Shown here: positions 45,403 to 55,188 of the stretch, piece after piece
Numbering within the stretch: the stretch's first letter is position 1
How the letters are laid out: the number at the start of each line of letters is the position of its first letter
Origin: Candidatus Bandiella woodruffii
Lineage (GTDB): Bacteria; Pseudomonadota; Alphaproteobacteria; Rickettsiales; Midichloriaceae
Length of the DNA stretch: 64,000 nt
NCBI RefSeq assembly: GCF_034359465.1
Contig: NZ_CP110820.1
Location: 1,046,501 to 1,110,500, forward strand
Reading direction: 5' to 3'
The notes under the pieces: model-generated
Databases searched by the model: none
What the model was told of the DNA's origin: nothing
The model's input: the letters and a program-made list of their open reading frames with translations, nothing else
Position numbers and translations under genes: made by a program

Positions 45403-47457
45403 ATGAGTCATCCCAAACTTACAAAATATCAAAAAGAAGCAGTAGTATTGCTTTCTTTAGGAACTTTTCTAGAATATTTTGACTTAATGCTTTACCTTCA
45501 CTTAGCAGTTTTTTTTAATGACCTGTTCTTCCCCCCGACTGAACCATGGATTGCTAAACTACTGGTTGCTGCAACTTTTTCTATCACCTACGTTACAAGA
45601 CCAATAGGTGGATTTATTATCGGTTGGATTGGGGATCATATAGGCAGAAAAACCACTATAATTATCACGACATTTATAATGGCTTTCTCGTGCATTGTTA
45701 TGGCAAATATCGGCACTTATGCGGAGATTGGCATCACCGCAACTATTGCGATGCTCTTGTGTAGAACGCTGCAAGGGTTTTCTTCTATGGGAGAAATAGT
45801 TGGAGCACAACTTTATATATCGGAAATTTTAAAACAACCTTATAAGTACGTATATACTGGTATTGTTGATATTGCAAGTTGGATCGGTGGGCTAATTGCT
45901 TTGGCAATAGGGGCTCTTGCTATTTCTGTACAACTTAATTGGAGGATGGCTTTTTGGGTCGGGGCAGTAATCGCTTTAGTTGGCATGTTTGCCCGTACAA
46001 GATTAAGGGAAACTCCAGAATTTGTGGACTATAGACGTAGAATGAAAATCAAGGCTGAGCTAAATAAACAAGATCCGGAAATTATAAAGCGTCTTAAGAT
46101 TTATCAAGATAAGATGGATAAGAAAGTTATTGTCTCCTATTTCCTTATTCGGTTAGTAGTTGGCTCCTGTTTCTATATTACTTATGGTTATATGAGCGAG
46201 TTTATGAAGGATTCCTTGGGCATGACTGCTGCAGAAATAGTCAACCAAAATACGATTATAAGTATTGTAACATTGGTGGCGATGGTAGTGGCGCTGTGTT
46301 TTGTGAGGAAGTATCATCCAATAAAAATAGTCAAAGTAACGATATTCTTTTTTCTAATTTGTTTACCGTTCATTCCATGGTGGTTGTCTAATGTTTCAGG
46401 TACAATATCCTTAACTGCTTTGCAATTTGTGATGTTCTCTTTCGCAATATACGTGGTTGGAATGGAGGTAGTGTGTTTTAGGTATTTTCCTATTGCAACG
46501 AGATTTACCCTCATAGCCACAACATTTGGGGTTGCAAGTGCAATAGGGCAAGTGGTTATAACATTTGGTTTAATTCCATTAATGGAGCATTTAGGCTATT
46601 ATGGGCTTTGGGTGATTTATGTTCCTGTTGCAATTGGTTTCTTATATGGGGTCAACTATATTGAAAAATTAGAGAAAAAAAGAGGCTCTTATTATAAATA
46701 TCCAGAAGAAGAAAAGTTAGACATCCCAATTGACACGGCAATGGAGCAAAGTGGATTTAGTTATAACTTAGGAGAAGAATATAAAAACTATAACACGTAT
46801 TGCAAGTACTCCCAAAAATTGCTTAATCGAATAGAAGACCTAAATCAACGTGCAAAGAAGAAAGTGAACATTGAGTTGATAAAAAAAGCCATTATTTTTG
46901 CAAAAAAATGGCATGGGTTAGATAAAAGAAACACAGGTGAACCATTTTACTCTCATCCCTTAGCTGTGGCCGATATTGTTTTGGACTATTATTTCAAAAC
47001 TGATGTTATAGTAGCTGCAATATTGCACGACGTTGTTGAGGATACAGATTGTACAATTGAGTTGATAGAACAGGAGTTCAATCCGCGTATAGCGCAGATG
47101 GTAGATAGGCTTACTAAAATACAAAAACGAGATGATAAGATAGTAAAGCTGAGCTTAGACGAAACTGTTGATAACTTACATAAAATGCAGGATAACGAAG
47201 TGTTACTTATCAAACAACTCGACAGACTGCATAATATGCATACCATTAGCGGAATGAAGAAGGAGAAGCAAAGGAGAGCAGCTATTGAGACTATGAATAT
47301 ATTGATCCCCTCCATTGCAGACACCGTGGAGAAGCTAGACATTAGCGATAAGTTGAAATTAGAAGATGAGCTTTATAATCTTTCTAGTCCCTATCTTAAG
47401 GATGAGGATGAAGATCAGAATGAGGATGAGGATGATAAAGCTCCTCGACAAAAATAA
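45403..47457 (+). CDS. MFS transporter fused to a RelA/SpoT-type HD (ppGpp hydrolase) domain
   Basis: 684 residues, AGGAGATATAA before the ATG. Residues 1-440 are a complete ProP-type MFS transporter closely similar to the preceding gene (GWIGDHIGRKTTI motif A; ends IEKLEKKRGSYYKYPEE). After a linker (about 445-490) comes an HD domain, about 495-640, matching the hydrolase half of RelA/SpoT: Arg509 (DKRNTGEPFYSHPLAVA), His518, His542-Asp543 with Glu546-Asp547 (AAILHDVVEDTD), and Asp607/Asn611 (QLDRLHNMHTI). All residues used for Mn2+ binding and ppGpp hydrolysis in RelA/SpoT enzymes are present; there is no synthetase domain. The tail (about 655-684) is very acidic. The topology puts the HD domain in the cytoplasm. 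Likely role: an importer carrying its own alarmone hydrolase; activity is inference. Confidence 0.88.
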   Translation: MSHPKLTKYQKEAVVLLSLGTFLEYFDLMLYLHLAVFFNDLFFPPTEPWIAKLLVAATFSITYVTRPIGGFIIGWIGDHIGRKTTIIITTFIMAFSCIVMANIGTYAEIGITATIAMLLCRTLQGFSSMGEIVGAQLYISEILKQPYKYVYTGIVDIASWIGGLIALAIGALAISVQLNWRMAFWVGAVIALVGMFARTRLRETPEFVDYRRRMKIKAELNKQDPEIIKRLKIYQDKMDKKVIVSYFLIRLVVGSCFYITYGYMSEFMKDSLGMTAAEIVNQNTIISIVTLVAMVVALCFVRKYHPIKIVKVTIFFFLICLPFIPWWLSNVSGTISLTALQFVMFSFAIYVVGMEVVCFRYFPIATRFTLIATTFGVASAIGQVVITFGLIPLMEHLGYYGLWVIYVPVAIGFLYGVNYIEKLEKKRGSYYKYPEEEKLDIPIDTAMEQSGFSYNLGEEYKNYNTYCKYSQKLLNRIEDLNQRAKKKVNIELIKKAIIFAKKWHGLDKRNTGEPFYSHPLAVADIVLDYYFKTDVIVAAILHDVVEDTDCTIELIEQEFNPRIAQMVDRLTKIQKRDDKIVKLSLDETVDNLHKMQDNEVLLIKQLDRLHNMHTISGMKKEKQRRAAIETMNILIPSIADTVEKLDISDKLKLEDELYNLSSPYLKDEDEDQNEDEDDKAPRQK

Positions 47458-47459
47458 GT

Positions 47460-47510
47460 GATAAAAATGCGAAATATGACAACGCCAATTTTTGAAGTTA
47501 GTAGGGTAAA
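47460..47510 (+). repeat. 3'-end repeat, partial copy R11
   Basis: AATGCGAAATATGACAACGC and AATTTTTGAAGTTAGTAGGG, the last third of the repeat, starting right after the fusion gene stop. Confidence 0.7.
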
Positions 47511-47516
47511 TTTGGT

Positions 47517-47907
47517 GGGAGTGTTCATAAATAGATAGAAAGAGCTAAAGCTTTGTTAAAAAATAAAACAAGGGATAATCTTAGCATTTCAGAACACTTG
47601 CTAAAGCGTTTAGTCTTGCGATTTAATCTAGCAAGCATATCCCTTAAGGAGGAATTGAAGCTCTCAACCAAACAAGTTTCAGACTTTGTCTGCAGATGTA
47701 TTTGAGCAATTTTATAATGACAATAGACCTCATACCCATCTGTACACATATAACGAATTTGGTATTTTTCTCCTAGCTCACGAGCTAAATCTACGTAATT
47801 TTCTTTATCACCTGAACCTACTTTAAACGCAACAGTTTTGAATCTGTCCCTATCGACAGCAGTCCATATTCTTGTTTTATTCTCTTTTTTTTGACGTATG
47901 TATATAG
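47517..47907 (-). mobile_element. IS1A fragment (right end, reverse)
   Basis: 391 bp of the InsB-side of IS1A in reverse, ending where the MITE begins. The InsB frame is open 47525-47920. With 48369-48866 it forms the arms of a large inverted repeat. Confidence 0.88.
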
Positions 47908-48036
47908 GGTTCTGTCGCATCTGTTAATTTTTGAAATAAAAAGTAAAAATTAAGAATTTTTAACTCCCGATTTTCCGCACTTTGAAATTTTCACTTTTCA
48001 CTTTTTGCACTGAATTTTCACAGATGCGACAGAACC
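47908..48036. mobile_element. 129-bp MITE, copy 2
   Basis: Same orientation and sequence as the mutS-adjacent copy; perfect 17-bp terminal repeats; no target duplication. Confidence 0.85.
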
Positions 48037-48064
48037 ATCCGCGTGCAACGTGGAAATCGAACCT

Positions 48065-48239
48065 GGGAGCGTTGAAAGATAAAATAAGGATAAATGTGAT
48101 GGTTTGATTTAAGGAAGTTTGGACCATGGTCTAAAAAAATTAACAAAAAACTGGTTTCCCCAAGAATTCAAAAGATTTCTTTGAGGTGGGATATGGTAAT
48201 TTTTAGCTTTTTATTGATTCTGCGAAGCGTGATTTTATG
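48065..48239. mobile_element. IS5C left-end fragment between two MITEs
   Basis: 175 bp of the IS5C left end (GGGAGCGTTGAAAG to GCGTGATTTTATG) with no transposase. 48037-48064 is a 28-bp unassigned sequence. Confidence 0.85.
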
Positions 48240-48368
48240 GGTTCTGTCGCATCTGTGAAAATTCAGTGCAAAAAGTGAAAAGTGAAAATTTCAAAGTGCG
48301 GAAAATCGGGAGTTAAAAATTCTTAATTTTTACTTTTTATTTCAAAAATTAACAGATGCGACAGAACC
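48240..48368. mobile_element. 129-bp MITE, copy 3 (inverted)
   Basis: Inverted relative to copies 1 and 2. The two MITEs here bracket the IS5C fragment and lie between two inverted IS1A pieces. Confidence 0.85.
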
Positions 48369-48866
48369 CAGTATTTTATTGGATCAAACAAGCAGGGAAA
48401 GTAGTAGATGAGATGGTGACGAATCAAAAGATAGAGGGAGATAAGAAGCGTATAGAGATATTAGAGATGGATGAGCTATATACATACGTCAAAAAAAAGA
48501 GAATAAAACAAGAATATGGACTGCTGTCGATAGGGACAGATTCAAAACTGTTGCGTTTAAAGTAGGTTCAGGTGATAAAGAAAATTACGTAGATTTAGCT
48601 CGTGAGCTAGGAGAAAAATACCAAATTCGTTATATGTGTACAGATGGGTATGAGGTCTATTGTCATTATAAAATTGCTCAAATACATCTGCAGACAAAGT
48701 CTGAAACTTGTTTGGTTGAGAGCTTCAATTCCTCCTTAAGGGATATGCTTGCTAGATTAAATCGCAAGACTAAACGCTTTAGCAAGTGTTCTGAAATGCT
48801 AAGATTATCCCTTGTTTTATTTTTTAACAAAGCTTTAGCTCTTTCTATCTATTTATGAACACTCCC
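48369..48866 (+). mobile_element. IS1A fragment (right 498 bp)
   Basis: Starts inside the InsA frame (VFYWIKQAGK) and runs to the right terminus at 48866. Both frames after the break are intact but the zinc ribbon and left end are missing. Confidence 0.88.
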
Positions 48867-48922
48867 TTGTTTTATAGTTGGACATGTTCAAAACAACATG
48901 ATCTCACCATCTTTTCCAGAAA

Positions 48923-49734
48923 GGGAGCGTTGAAAGATAAAATAAGGATAAATGTGATGGTTTGATTTAAGGAAGTTTGGACCATGGTCTAAAAAAATTA
49001 ACAAAAAACTGGTTTCCCCAAGAATTCAAAAGATTTCTTTGAGGTGGGATATGGTAATTTTTAGCTTTTTATTGATTCTGCGAAGCGTGATTTTATGAGC
49101 TTAGGCAGTAAGAACCGTTAAACGTTTTAAATTAAAGCAGATAGCATTCATAAATTCAGCAAACTGATTTTTGGCAATTCCTATGTATCGCAATCGTTTA
49201 TTATCTTGAGAAAACACCCTCTCAAACGGAGCCCTTATGGAAGTATAGTATCGATCAAGGTCAAAATTCTTTTGCTTCATATTGTTTTTCTTGATGGCGC
49301 AAAAATGAATACCTCTGCTTTTAGCTGCATTCTTTGCTGGTGCAACACAATACCCTTTGTCAGCATAAACTGCTCCACTATTTGGTAAAACATGCGCAAC
49401 TCCCTTTGCATCGGTAACATTAGCAGGCGTTATAGCAACCTTGTTGATCATTCCGGATTGAATATCTACGCTTACATGTTTTTCTTATAGCCATACCAAA
49501 ATTTACTACCACCCTTGCACCCTATTTTGGCTTGTTTATCATGTGCGACTTTAGGCAAGACTTCGTTGTTAAGTTTTTCATATTTTTGTTTTCTGGCTTC
49601 ATCCCGCTCTTCCCATAAATTAGCTTTGGAGATCAAGTGACTTGCATCAACAAAAGTAAATACCTCGCTCATATATCCTTGAGATTTTAGTTGATCTCTA
49701 AAAATGGCAAAGATTTTTGATAACAAATTTGTTC
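48923..49734 (-). mobile_element. IS5C, truncated by IS6 copy c
   Basis: Left terminus GGGAGCGTTG at 48923 to 49734, 812 of 1200 bp. Second transposase frame intact (49101-49451), first frame cut at LLSKIF. The missing half is not on the other side of the IS6. Confidence 0.9.
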
Positions 49735-50587
49735 GGCACCGTCAAGTTAAAAAAGTTGAGGTGCAAAAGGTATTGAGAGAAGAGGGAAAAAATAGTAAAT
49801 TGGAGCAAAATAAAAAATAATAGAAAAACAATGGAAGAAAGAGCGAGCAGATACAGATATCCAATGGTGATAATAGGACATGCAGTTTGGTTGTACCACA
49901 GATTTAATTTGAGTTATAGAGACGTAGCAGAAGAGTTGTTATAAAGGGGTATAGAAGTAAGCCATGAAACGATAAGAGCATGGTGTATTAAATTTGGAAA
50001 AAGGTTTTTAGATATAATCAAGAAGAAGCAGAGGAAAGTAAAGGATAAATGGCATTTGGATGAGATGAGCATTAAAATTAACGGTAAATATTTTATTTTG
50101 TGGAGAGCTGTAGATGAAGATGGATATGAGATAGATGTCTTCCTACAGACCAGACGTAATAAAAAGTCTGCGATAAGGTTTTTATCAAGATTATTACAAT
50201 CAAATCCAGTACCCAGAGTAATCGTGACAGATAAATTAAAAAGCTATACCAAACCTATAAAAGAAATGTGCCCTAAAACAGAGCATAGGCGCCATAAAGG
50301 ATTAAATAATAGGGTTGAAAATGCACACCAACCAACACGCAGGAAAGAGAAATGCCTAATAAAATTCAAATCTCCTTCTGGGGTACAGCAAACTCTTTCT
50401 TTGATGGGAAAAATAAGGAACATATTTTCAGTAGATGTGGGCAGGTATATTAACAGTTCTAGCAAGCAAAAAGAAATGTTTTTTGAAGCTAAATCTATTT
50501 GGGATCACGCCGCTCAATCCATAGCTGCTGCATAATTTTCAAAAAGATGCTCTGTCACGCCCTTACCTCCATTAACTTGACGGTGCC
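49735..50587 (+). mobile_element. IS6-family element, copy c (853 bp)
   Basis: Same 16-bp ends. Flanks ATTTGTTC and CCCCTTTC do not match each other or any other IS6 flank in the window, so its partners lie outside. Confidence 0.92.
49831..50535 (+). pseudogene. IS6 transposase with one in-frame stop (copy c)
   Basis: Keeps the TAA after AEELL but has CAG where the other three copies have TAG (IIKKKQRK). It is therefore the least damaged and probably the ancestral form of the four. Confidence 0.85.
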
Positions 50588-50705
50588 CCCCTTTCCCTTT
50601 GCAATATTTACATTCTATTTTCTCCATTTTTCCCTTTCTTTTTTTTCCTTCCCTCTCCTTATATCACATTCTTTTCTTCTTTCCTATCCCTTTTAAAACA
50701 CTCCC
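50588..50705 (-). mobile_element. IS1A left-end fragment
   Basis: 118 bp of the IS1A left end in reverse, ending CACTCCC at 50705; joined to IS6 copy c. Confidence 0.85.
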
Positions 50706-50753
50706 ATAAGGACGGGCAGTCTATAGTTGCCATAGTCCATACTGTTGATAAAT

Positions 50754-50917
50754 GTATACCTCTAGTAAATCAAGGGTTGGCAAATTTATAGACGAAAGAG
50801 AACTTAGAAAAGAGCTAGGAATACAAGCAATGAGCATGAGGCGCGTACATATGTACCTAAACGTTATGCGAAATCCGAAGTATTTTGAGGCCAATTTTTC
50901 AAGTTAACGGAGTATAT
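50754..50917 (+). repeat. 3'-end repeat, copy R2
   Basis: Full-length copy (TATACCTCTAGTAAATCAAG to AAGTTAACGGAGTATAT) with GGCGCGTACATATGTACC. Ends 13 bp past the rho stop, i.e. at its 3' side. Confidence 0.9.
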
Positions 50918-50929
50918 GCTTCCAATTTC

Positions 50930-52453
50930 TTAGTCTTGCTTCTTGCTTGGGCTATAAGTGTTCATTTGCTCGAAGAAATCATAATTACTTTGTGAATATT
51001 TCAACTTATTAATTAAAAATTCTATCGCTTCTGTTGAACTCATAGGGCTTAATATTTTTCTTAAAACCCATGCTTTACTTAGGTTTCCTTTATCTACTAT
51101 TAATTCTTCTTTTCTAGTTCCAGATTTAGTTATATCAATCGCGGGGAAAACCCTTTTATCAGCTATCTTTCTGTCCAGTATGATCTCTGCATTACCGGTT
51201 CCTTTAAATTCTTCGAATATTACTTCGTCCATTCTAGAACCAGTTTCAATTAATGCAGTAGCAATAATGGTAAGAGAACCACCACCCTCTATGTTCCTTG
51301 CCGCCCCAAAGAATTTTTTTGGTCTTTGTAGCGCGTTAGAATCAACGCCCCCGCTTAGTACTTTACCTGAAGAAGGCGCTACATCGTTGTATGCCCTTGC
51401 CAGCCTAGTTATAGAGTCTAGTAACACGACAACATCTTTTTTCGCTTCAACCAGCCTTTTTGCTTTTTCTATAACTATCTCAGCTAACTGTACATGACGA
51501 TGCGATGGCTCGTCAAACGTTGAACTTACTACTTCACCCTTAACCGACCTAAGCATGTCTGTAACTTCCTCTGGCCTTTCTCCTACGGATAAAACTATCA
51601 GGTATATCTCTGGATAGTTTTTGGCTACGGCATGTGCAATGTTTTGCATTAAAACCGTCTTCCCGGTTCTAGGAGGCGCAACAACCAATGCTCTTTGTCC
51701 TTTGCCTAAAGGGGATACTATGTCAATAATGCGTCCACTTAATGTACTTTTGCTTCCGTCTAAAAATTCCAAGCTTATTCTGTCTTCTGGATAAAGAGGG
51801 GTTAAATCTTCGAAATGTATTCTGTGTTTACTACTTTCTGTTGATTGATAGTTGATTGTTTGGACATTTACAATTGCAAAATACCTTTCATCTTTTTTTG
51901 GAGCTCTAATCAGACCAGTTATAGTATCACCGGTTCTTAGACCAAACCTTCTAATTTGGTTGGGGGACACATAAACATCATTAGAGCATGGGATATAGTT
52001 TGATTTGGCAGATCTTAAAAACCCATAACCATCCGGCAATATTTCTAACACACCTTCTCCTACTATATCCACCCCCTTTTCGGCATAATCTTTCAAAATG
52101 GCGAATACCAAATCATGACGGTTTAGACTGTTTGGATTTTTAAGGTCTAGAGATTCTGCAAGCAATACAAGCTCATCTGGAGACTTGTTTTTAAAGTCAC
52201 TTAAATTTAAGGTTTCTCTAGCTATTTTATTTTGTTCTGCATTGTTTTTGGAATCTAAGTGACGATGATTATAGTCTTTATCTTCCACTCTCTCTTGAAT
52301 GGATTTTTCATCACTAGGTTTGGCTTTATGATCCACTTTTAACCTGTAGCTAAGCTTTTTCACACTTTTATCCGTTTTCTCTTGAGCATCTTTTACGCTG
52401 CCAAAATTATCCTCTGAATCTATAGCACCTAATGTGCCATTTACCTTTTTCAT
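50930..52453 (-). CDS. rho: Transcription termination factor Rho
   Basis: 507 residues, hexameric RNA helicase. Residues about 1-85 are a charged, low-complexity extension; then the Rho N-terminal helix bundle ([20 protein letters not shown]), RNA-binding cold-shock fold ([34 protein letters not shown]) and the ATPase core with Walker [12 protein letters not shown], Walker [18 protein letters not shown], the Q-loop [20 protein letters not shown] and the arginine-finger region [20 protein letters not shown]. All functional motifs are intact. E. coli Rho is 419 aa; alphaproteobacterial proteins are often longer at the N-terminus. The 52454-52604 leader has no gene. Confidence 0.96.
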   Translation of the reverse strand: MKKVNGTLGAIDSEDNFGSVKDAQEKTDKSVKKLSYRLKVDHKAKPSDEKSIQERVEDKDYNHRHLDSKNNAEQNKIARETLNLSDFKNKSPDELVLLAESLDLKNPNSLNRHDLVFAILKDYAEKGVDIVGEGVLEILPDGYGFLRSAKSNYIPCSNDVYVSPNQIRRFGLRTGDTITGLIRAPKKDERYFAIVNVQTINYQSTESSKHRIHFEDLTPLYPEDRISLEFLDGSKSTLSGRIIDIVSPLGKGQRALVVAPPRTGKTVLMQNIAHAVAKNYPEIYLIVLSVGERPEEVTDMLRSVKGEVVSSTFDEPSHRHVQLAEIVIEKAKRLVEAKKDVVVLLDSITRLARAYNDVAPSSGKVLSGGVDSNALQRPKKFFGAARNIEGGGSLTIIATALIETGSRMDEVIFEEFKGTGNAEIILDRKIADKRVFPAIDITKSGTRKEELIVDKGNLSKAWVLRKILSPMSSTEAIEFLINKLKYSQSNYDFFEQMNTYSPSKKQD

Positions 52454-52607
52454 TTTTTGAATTGTATATTGTTTGTAATTAAGACGAAAAACCCCATCCA
52501 GTGCTTGTATGCAAGTCTAGTGTGATTTTTCATTGTTATCGAATTGCCCGATCATAATTGTATTTTTATTTTTCGTCAACAATTTAAATATTTTGTACCC
52601 GGCGCTG

Positions 52608-53189
52608 TTAAGTAAGTATAGCTAACAAGGTTGTTTTATGAAATAAAATCGGTATCGATGCAAAAATCATATCGAATGCCTTGGAGTATCGTTTCGTCCT
52701 TCTATTGAACCTTGTTAAGTAATGTCGTATAAGGGGATTGACTCAACCAGACATGTTTCAGATTTCGATACAATGTGCTTATCTGCCAATTTATAGTAGC
52801 CATATCCTTTTCATAACCATCGCTACATAAAATCTTGGCCTTGTAGCCTTTGCGTTGCAATCTCTGAGCCATTCTAACAAAAACAAATTTGTCACGGCTT
52901 TTACTTACTGCAATATCAATAGCTTGATTCCTGTTTTGGTCCACAGCAAGCCATATATAGGCGCGTTTTGTTTTTTTTTGATAATAAGTAAATAACTCAT
53001 CTGCTTCCAATATCTCTATCTCTTTAGCATTATCTGGTATTTCTGTGGTACGAAGCTTTTCTTTTATCGCTTTAGCAAATGATCTAATCCAATGAATTAG
53101 CAGTGGGGCACAGACATTTTCTATGCGGGATATAGCTCTTATTCCCATTCCTTCGGTATAAAGTTTCACAACTTTGATCTTTTTCTCTA
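52608..53189 (-). pseudogene. IS1D: degraded IS1-family transposase, C-terminal part
   Basis: Minus-strand frame from the IS5D junction: KVVKLYTEGMGIRAISRIEN (helix-turn-helix), EILEADELFTYYQKKTKRAY, IWLAVDQNRNQAID, ILCSDGYEKDMA, then a frame change near the codons for LVES, and on to HYLTRFNRRTKRYSKAFDM with a stop about 52608. Continued upstream at 53815-53964. A fourth IS1-type lineage, broken by a frameshift and an IS5D insertion. Confidence 0.78.
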
Positions 53190-53814
53190 GATAGTGTCGT
53201 CATGAGATTTGTGGTATAATATGAAAGAAAAGATAAATCATAAAAGATTTTGCAGATGGAGAGACAAAAGGATATGGGAGGCTTTATTGGAGATATTTGT
53301 GAAAGAACCTGATATGGAATGGTTAATGATAGACGCAAGTCATAGTAAAGTGCATCCACATGCTTCAGGTGCAAAAGGCGGCAATCAAGATATGAGTCGT
53401 ACAAAAGGGGGCTCAATACAAAGATTCACCTTGCCGTGGATTCACATGGTATGCCACTCAAAGTTATTGTCACAAAAGGCTCAGAAGCTGATTGCAAGCA
53501 GGCTGTTAATCTTATTGAAGAGATGAAAGCTGAGTACTTACTAGCCGACAGAGGGTACGATGTTAATTACATAATTGACCATGCCCAAGAATTGGGCATG
53601 AGAGTTGTTATTCCTCCTAAAAAGAACAGAATCACCCAGAGAAAATACAATAAAGATTTATATAAAATAAGGCATATTGTAGAAAACACCTTTCTTCATC
53701 TTAAAAGATGGAGGGGAATTGCAACCAGATATGCTAAAAATTCAGCTTCTTTCCTTGCCGCAATTCAGATTAGATGTTTATCTCTTTGGCTTAAAATCTC
53801 ATGACGACATTATC
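53190..53814 (+). mobile_element. IS5D deletion derivative (625 bp) inside IS1D
   Basis: Both ends and TA-type flanks are present, but about 209 bp are missing inside: GATAAATCA is joined directly to the codons for HKRFCRWRDKR, removing the start and first 65 or so codons. The short word ATCA/CATA at the junction suggests a simple slippage deletion. It is non-autonomous but keeps the ends needed for movement in trans. Confidence 0.88.
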
Positions 53815-53964
53815 TAATGGATATTTTTCCCTACCATCCCCAATACGAAATGTTCTTCTACATTCCTTGCATAAATATCTCTGCTTATTTTTGACTATTC
53901 CGTCTTTAACTATCTTCTCACTTCCGCAACTTTTGCACAAAATCACATAAATCTCCATATTCAT
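53815..53964 (-). pseudogene. IS1D transposase N-terminal part
   Basis: From ATG at 53964: MNMEIYVILCKSCGSEKIV, CKECRRTFRIGDGREKYPL, an IS1 InsA zinc ribbon with two CxxC pairs. It is continuous in direction with 52608-53189 across the IS5D. Confidence 0.75.
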
Positions 53965-54051
53965 GAATAACTCACATCATTATAGAGCGTTTTATTGCAA
54001 ATATCTATATTTAATTAACAATACCTCCACATAAGACTCAAAGATAATATG

Positions 54052-54335
54052 CTATTCATCATTCTCCTTTTGCTTTTTTGCTAGGTTTTGGTTAATCTGT
54101 ATGGACTCCAGCGCATAGGAACATAACTCCTCAAATGGAACACCGTTTTTATCAGACAATGCCTTTAGTTCCTCTAAGCTTTTCATTATTTCCGCAGGAA
54201 CAGTCCCTCCTCTTTCTTTAGAAAGCCAATCGGCTTGAAATTGAATCGGGTGATGATCTTTTTCGGGATTACCAATATAAAATGTGACAGGTGATGTATT
54301 ACCCCCAAAAGTACACGGTATCTTAAACTTTTTCA
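54052..54335 (-). pseudogene. DUF2610 family protein, start codon removed by IS6
   Basis: 93 codons (KKFKIPCTFGGNTSPVTFYI, IQFQADWLSKERGGTVPAEI, NGVPFEELCSYALESI) match DUF2610, a small family of unknown function known mainly from Rickettsiales. The frame is complete to a TAG at 54052-54054. At the 5' end IS6 copy d starts after TG, so the expected ATGAAAAAG is now CTGAAAAAG. Either the gene is dead or CTG serves as a weak start. This is the most lineage-specific marker in the window. Confidence 0.78.
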
Positions 54336-55188
54336 GGCACCGTCAAGTTAAAAAAGTTGAGGTGCAAAAGGTATTGAGAGAAGAGGGAAAAAATAGTAAA
54401 TTGGAGCAAAATAAAAAATAATAGAAAAACAATGGAAGAAAGAGCGAGCAGATACAGATATCCAATGGTGATAATAGGACATGCAGTTTGGTTGTACCAC
54501 AGATTTAATTTGAGTTATAGAGACGTAGCAGAAGAGTTGTTATAAAGGGGTATAGAAGTAAGCCATGAAACGATAAGAGCATGGTGTATTAAATTTGGAA
54601 AAAGGTTTTTAGATATAATCAAGAAGAAGTAGAGGAAAGCAAAGGATAAATGGCATTTGGATGAGATGAGCATTAAAATTAACGGTAAATATTTTATTTT
54701 GTGGAGAGCTGTAGATGAAGATGGATATGAGATAGATGTCTTCCTACAGACCAGACGTAATAAAAAGTCTGCGATAAGGTTTTTATCAAGATTATTACAA
54801 TCAAATCCAGTACCCAGAGTAATCGTGACAGATAAATTAAAAAGCTATACCAAACCTATAAAAGAAATGTGCCCTAAAACAGAGCATAGGCGCCATAAAG
54901 GATTAAATAATAGGGTTGAAAATGCACACCAACCAACACGCAGGAAAGAGAAATGCCTAATAAAATTCAAATCTCCTTCTGGGGTACAGCAAACTCTTTC
55001 TTTGATGGGAAAAATAAGGAACATATTTTCAGTAGATGTGGGCAGGTATATTAACAGTTCTAGCAAGCAAAAAGAAATGTTTTTTGAAGCTAAATCTATT
55101 TGGGATCACGCCGCTCAATCCATAGCTGCTGCATAATTTTCAAAAAGATGCTCTGTCACGCCCTTACCTCCATTAACTTGACGGTGCC
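54336..55188 (+). mobile_element. IS6-family element, copy d (853 bp)
   Basis: Same 16-bp ends. Right flank TTCGCTAC is the reverse complement of the outer flank of copy b; left flank CTTTTTCA (DUF2610 start) has no partner here. Confidence 0.92.
54432..55136 (+). pseudogene. IS6 transposase with two in-frame stops (copy d)
   Basis: Same TAA and TAG as copies a and b; catalytic part open 54657-55136. Confidence 0.85.

Noticed and set aside
44046-47457. The two MFS genes as one gene split by a frameshift
   Set aside because: Each has its own start, complete set of helices and C-terminal tail; they are tandem paralogues separated by 37 bp with a good ribosome-binding site.
48037-48064. A GC-richer 28-bp piece containing ATCGAACC in reverse, like a tRNA T-loop
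   Set aside because: Only part of a T-arm-like sequence is present; no acceptor or anticodon stem can be formed, so I do not call a tRNA or fragment.
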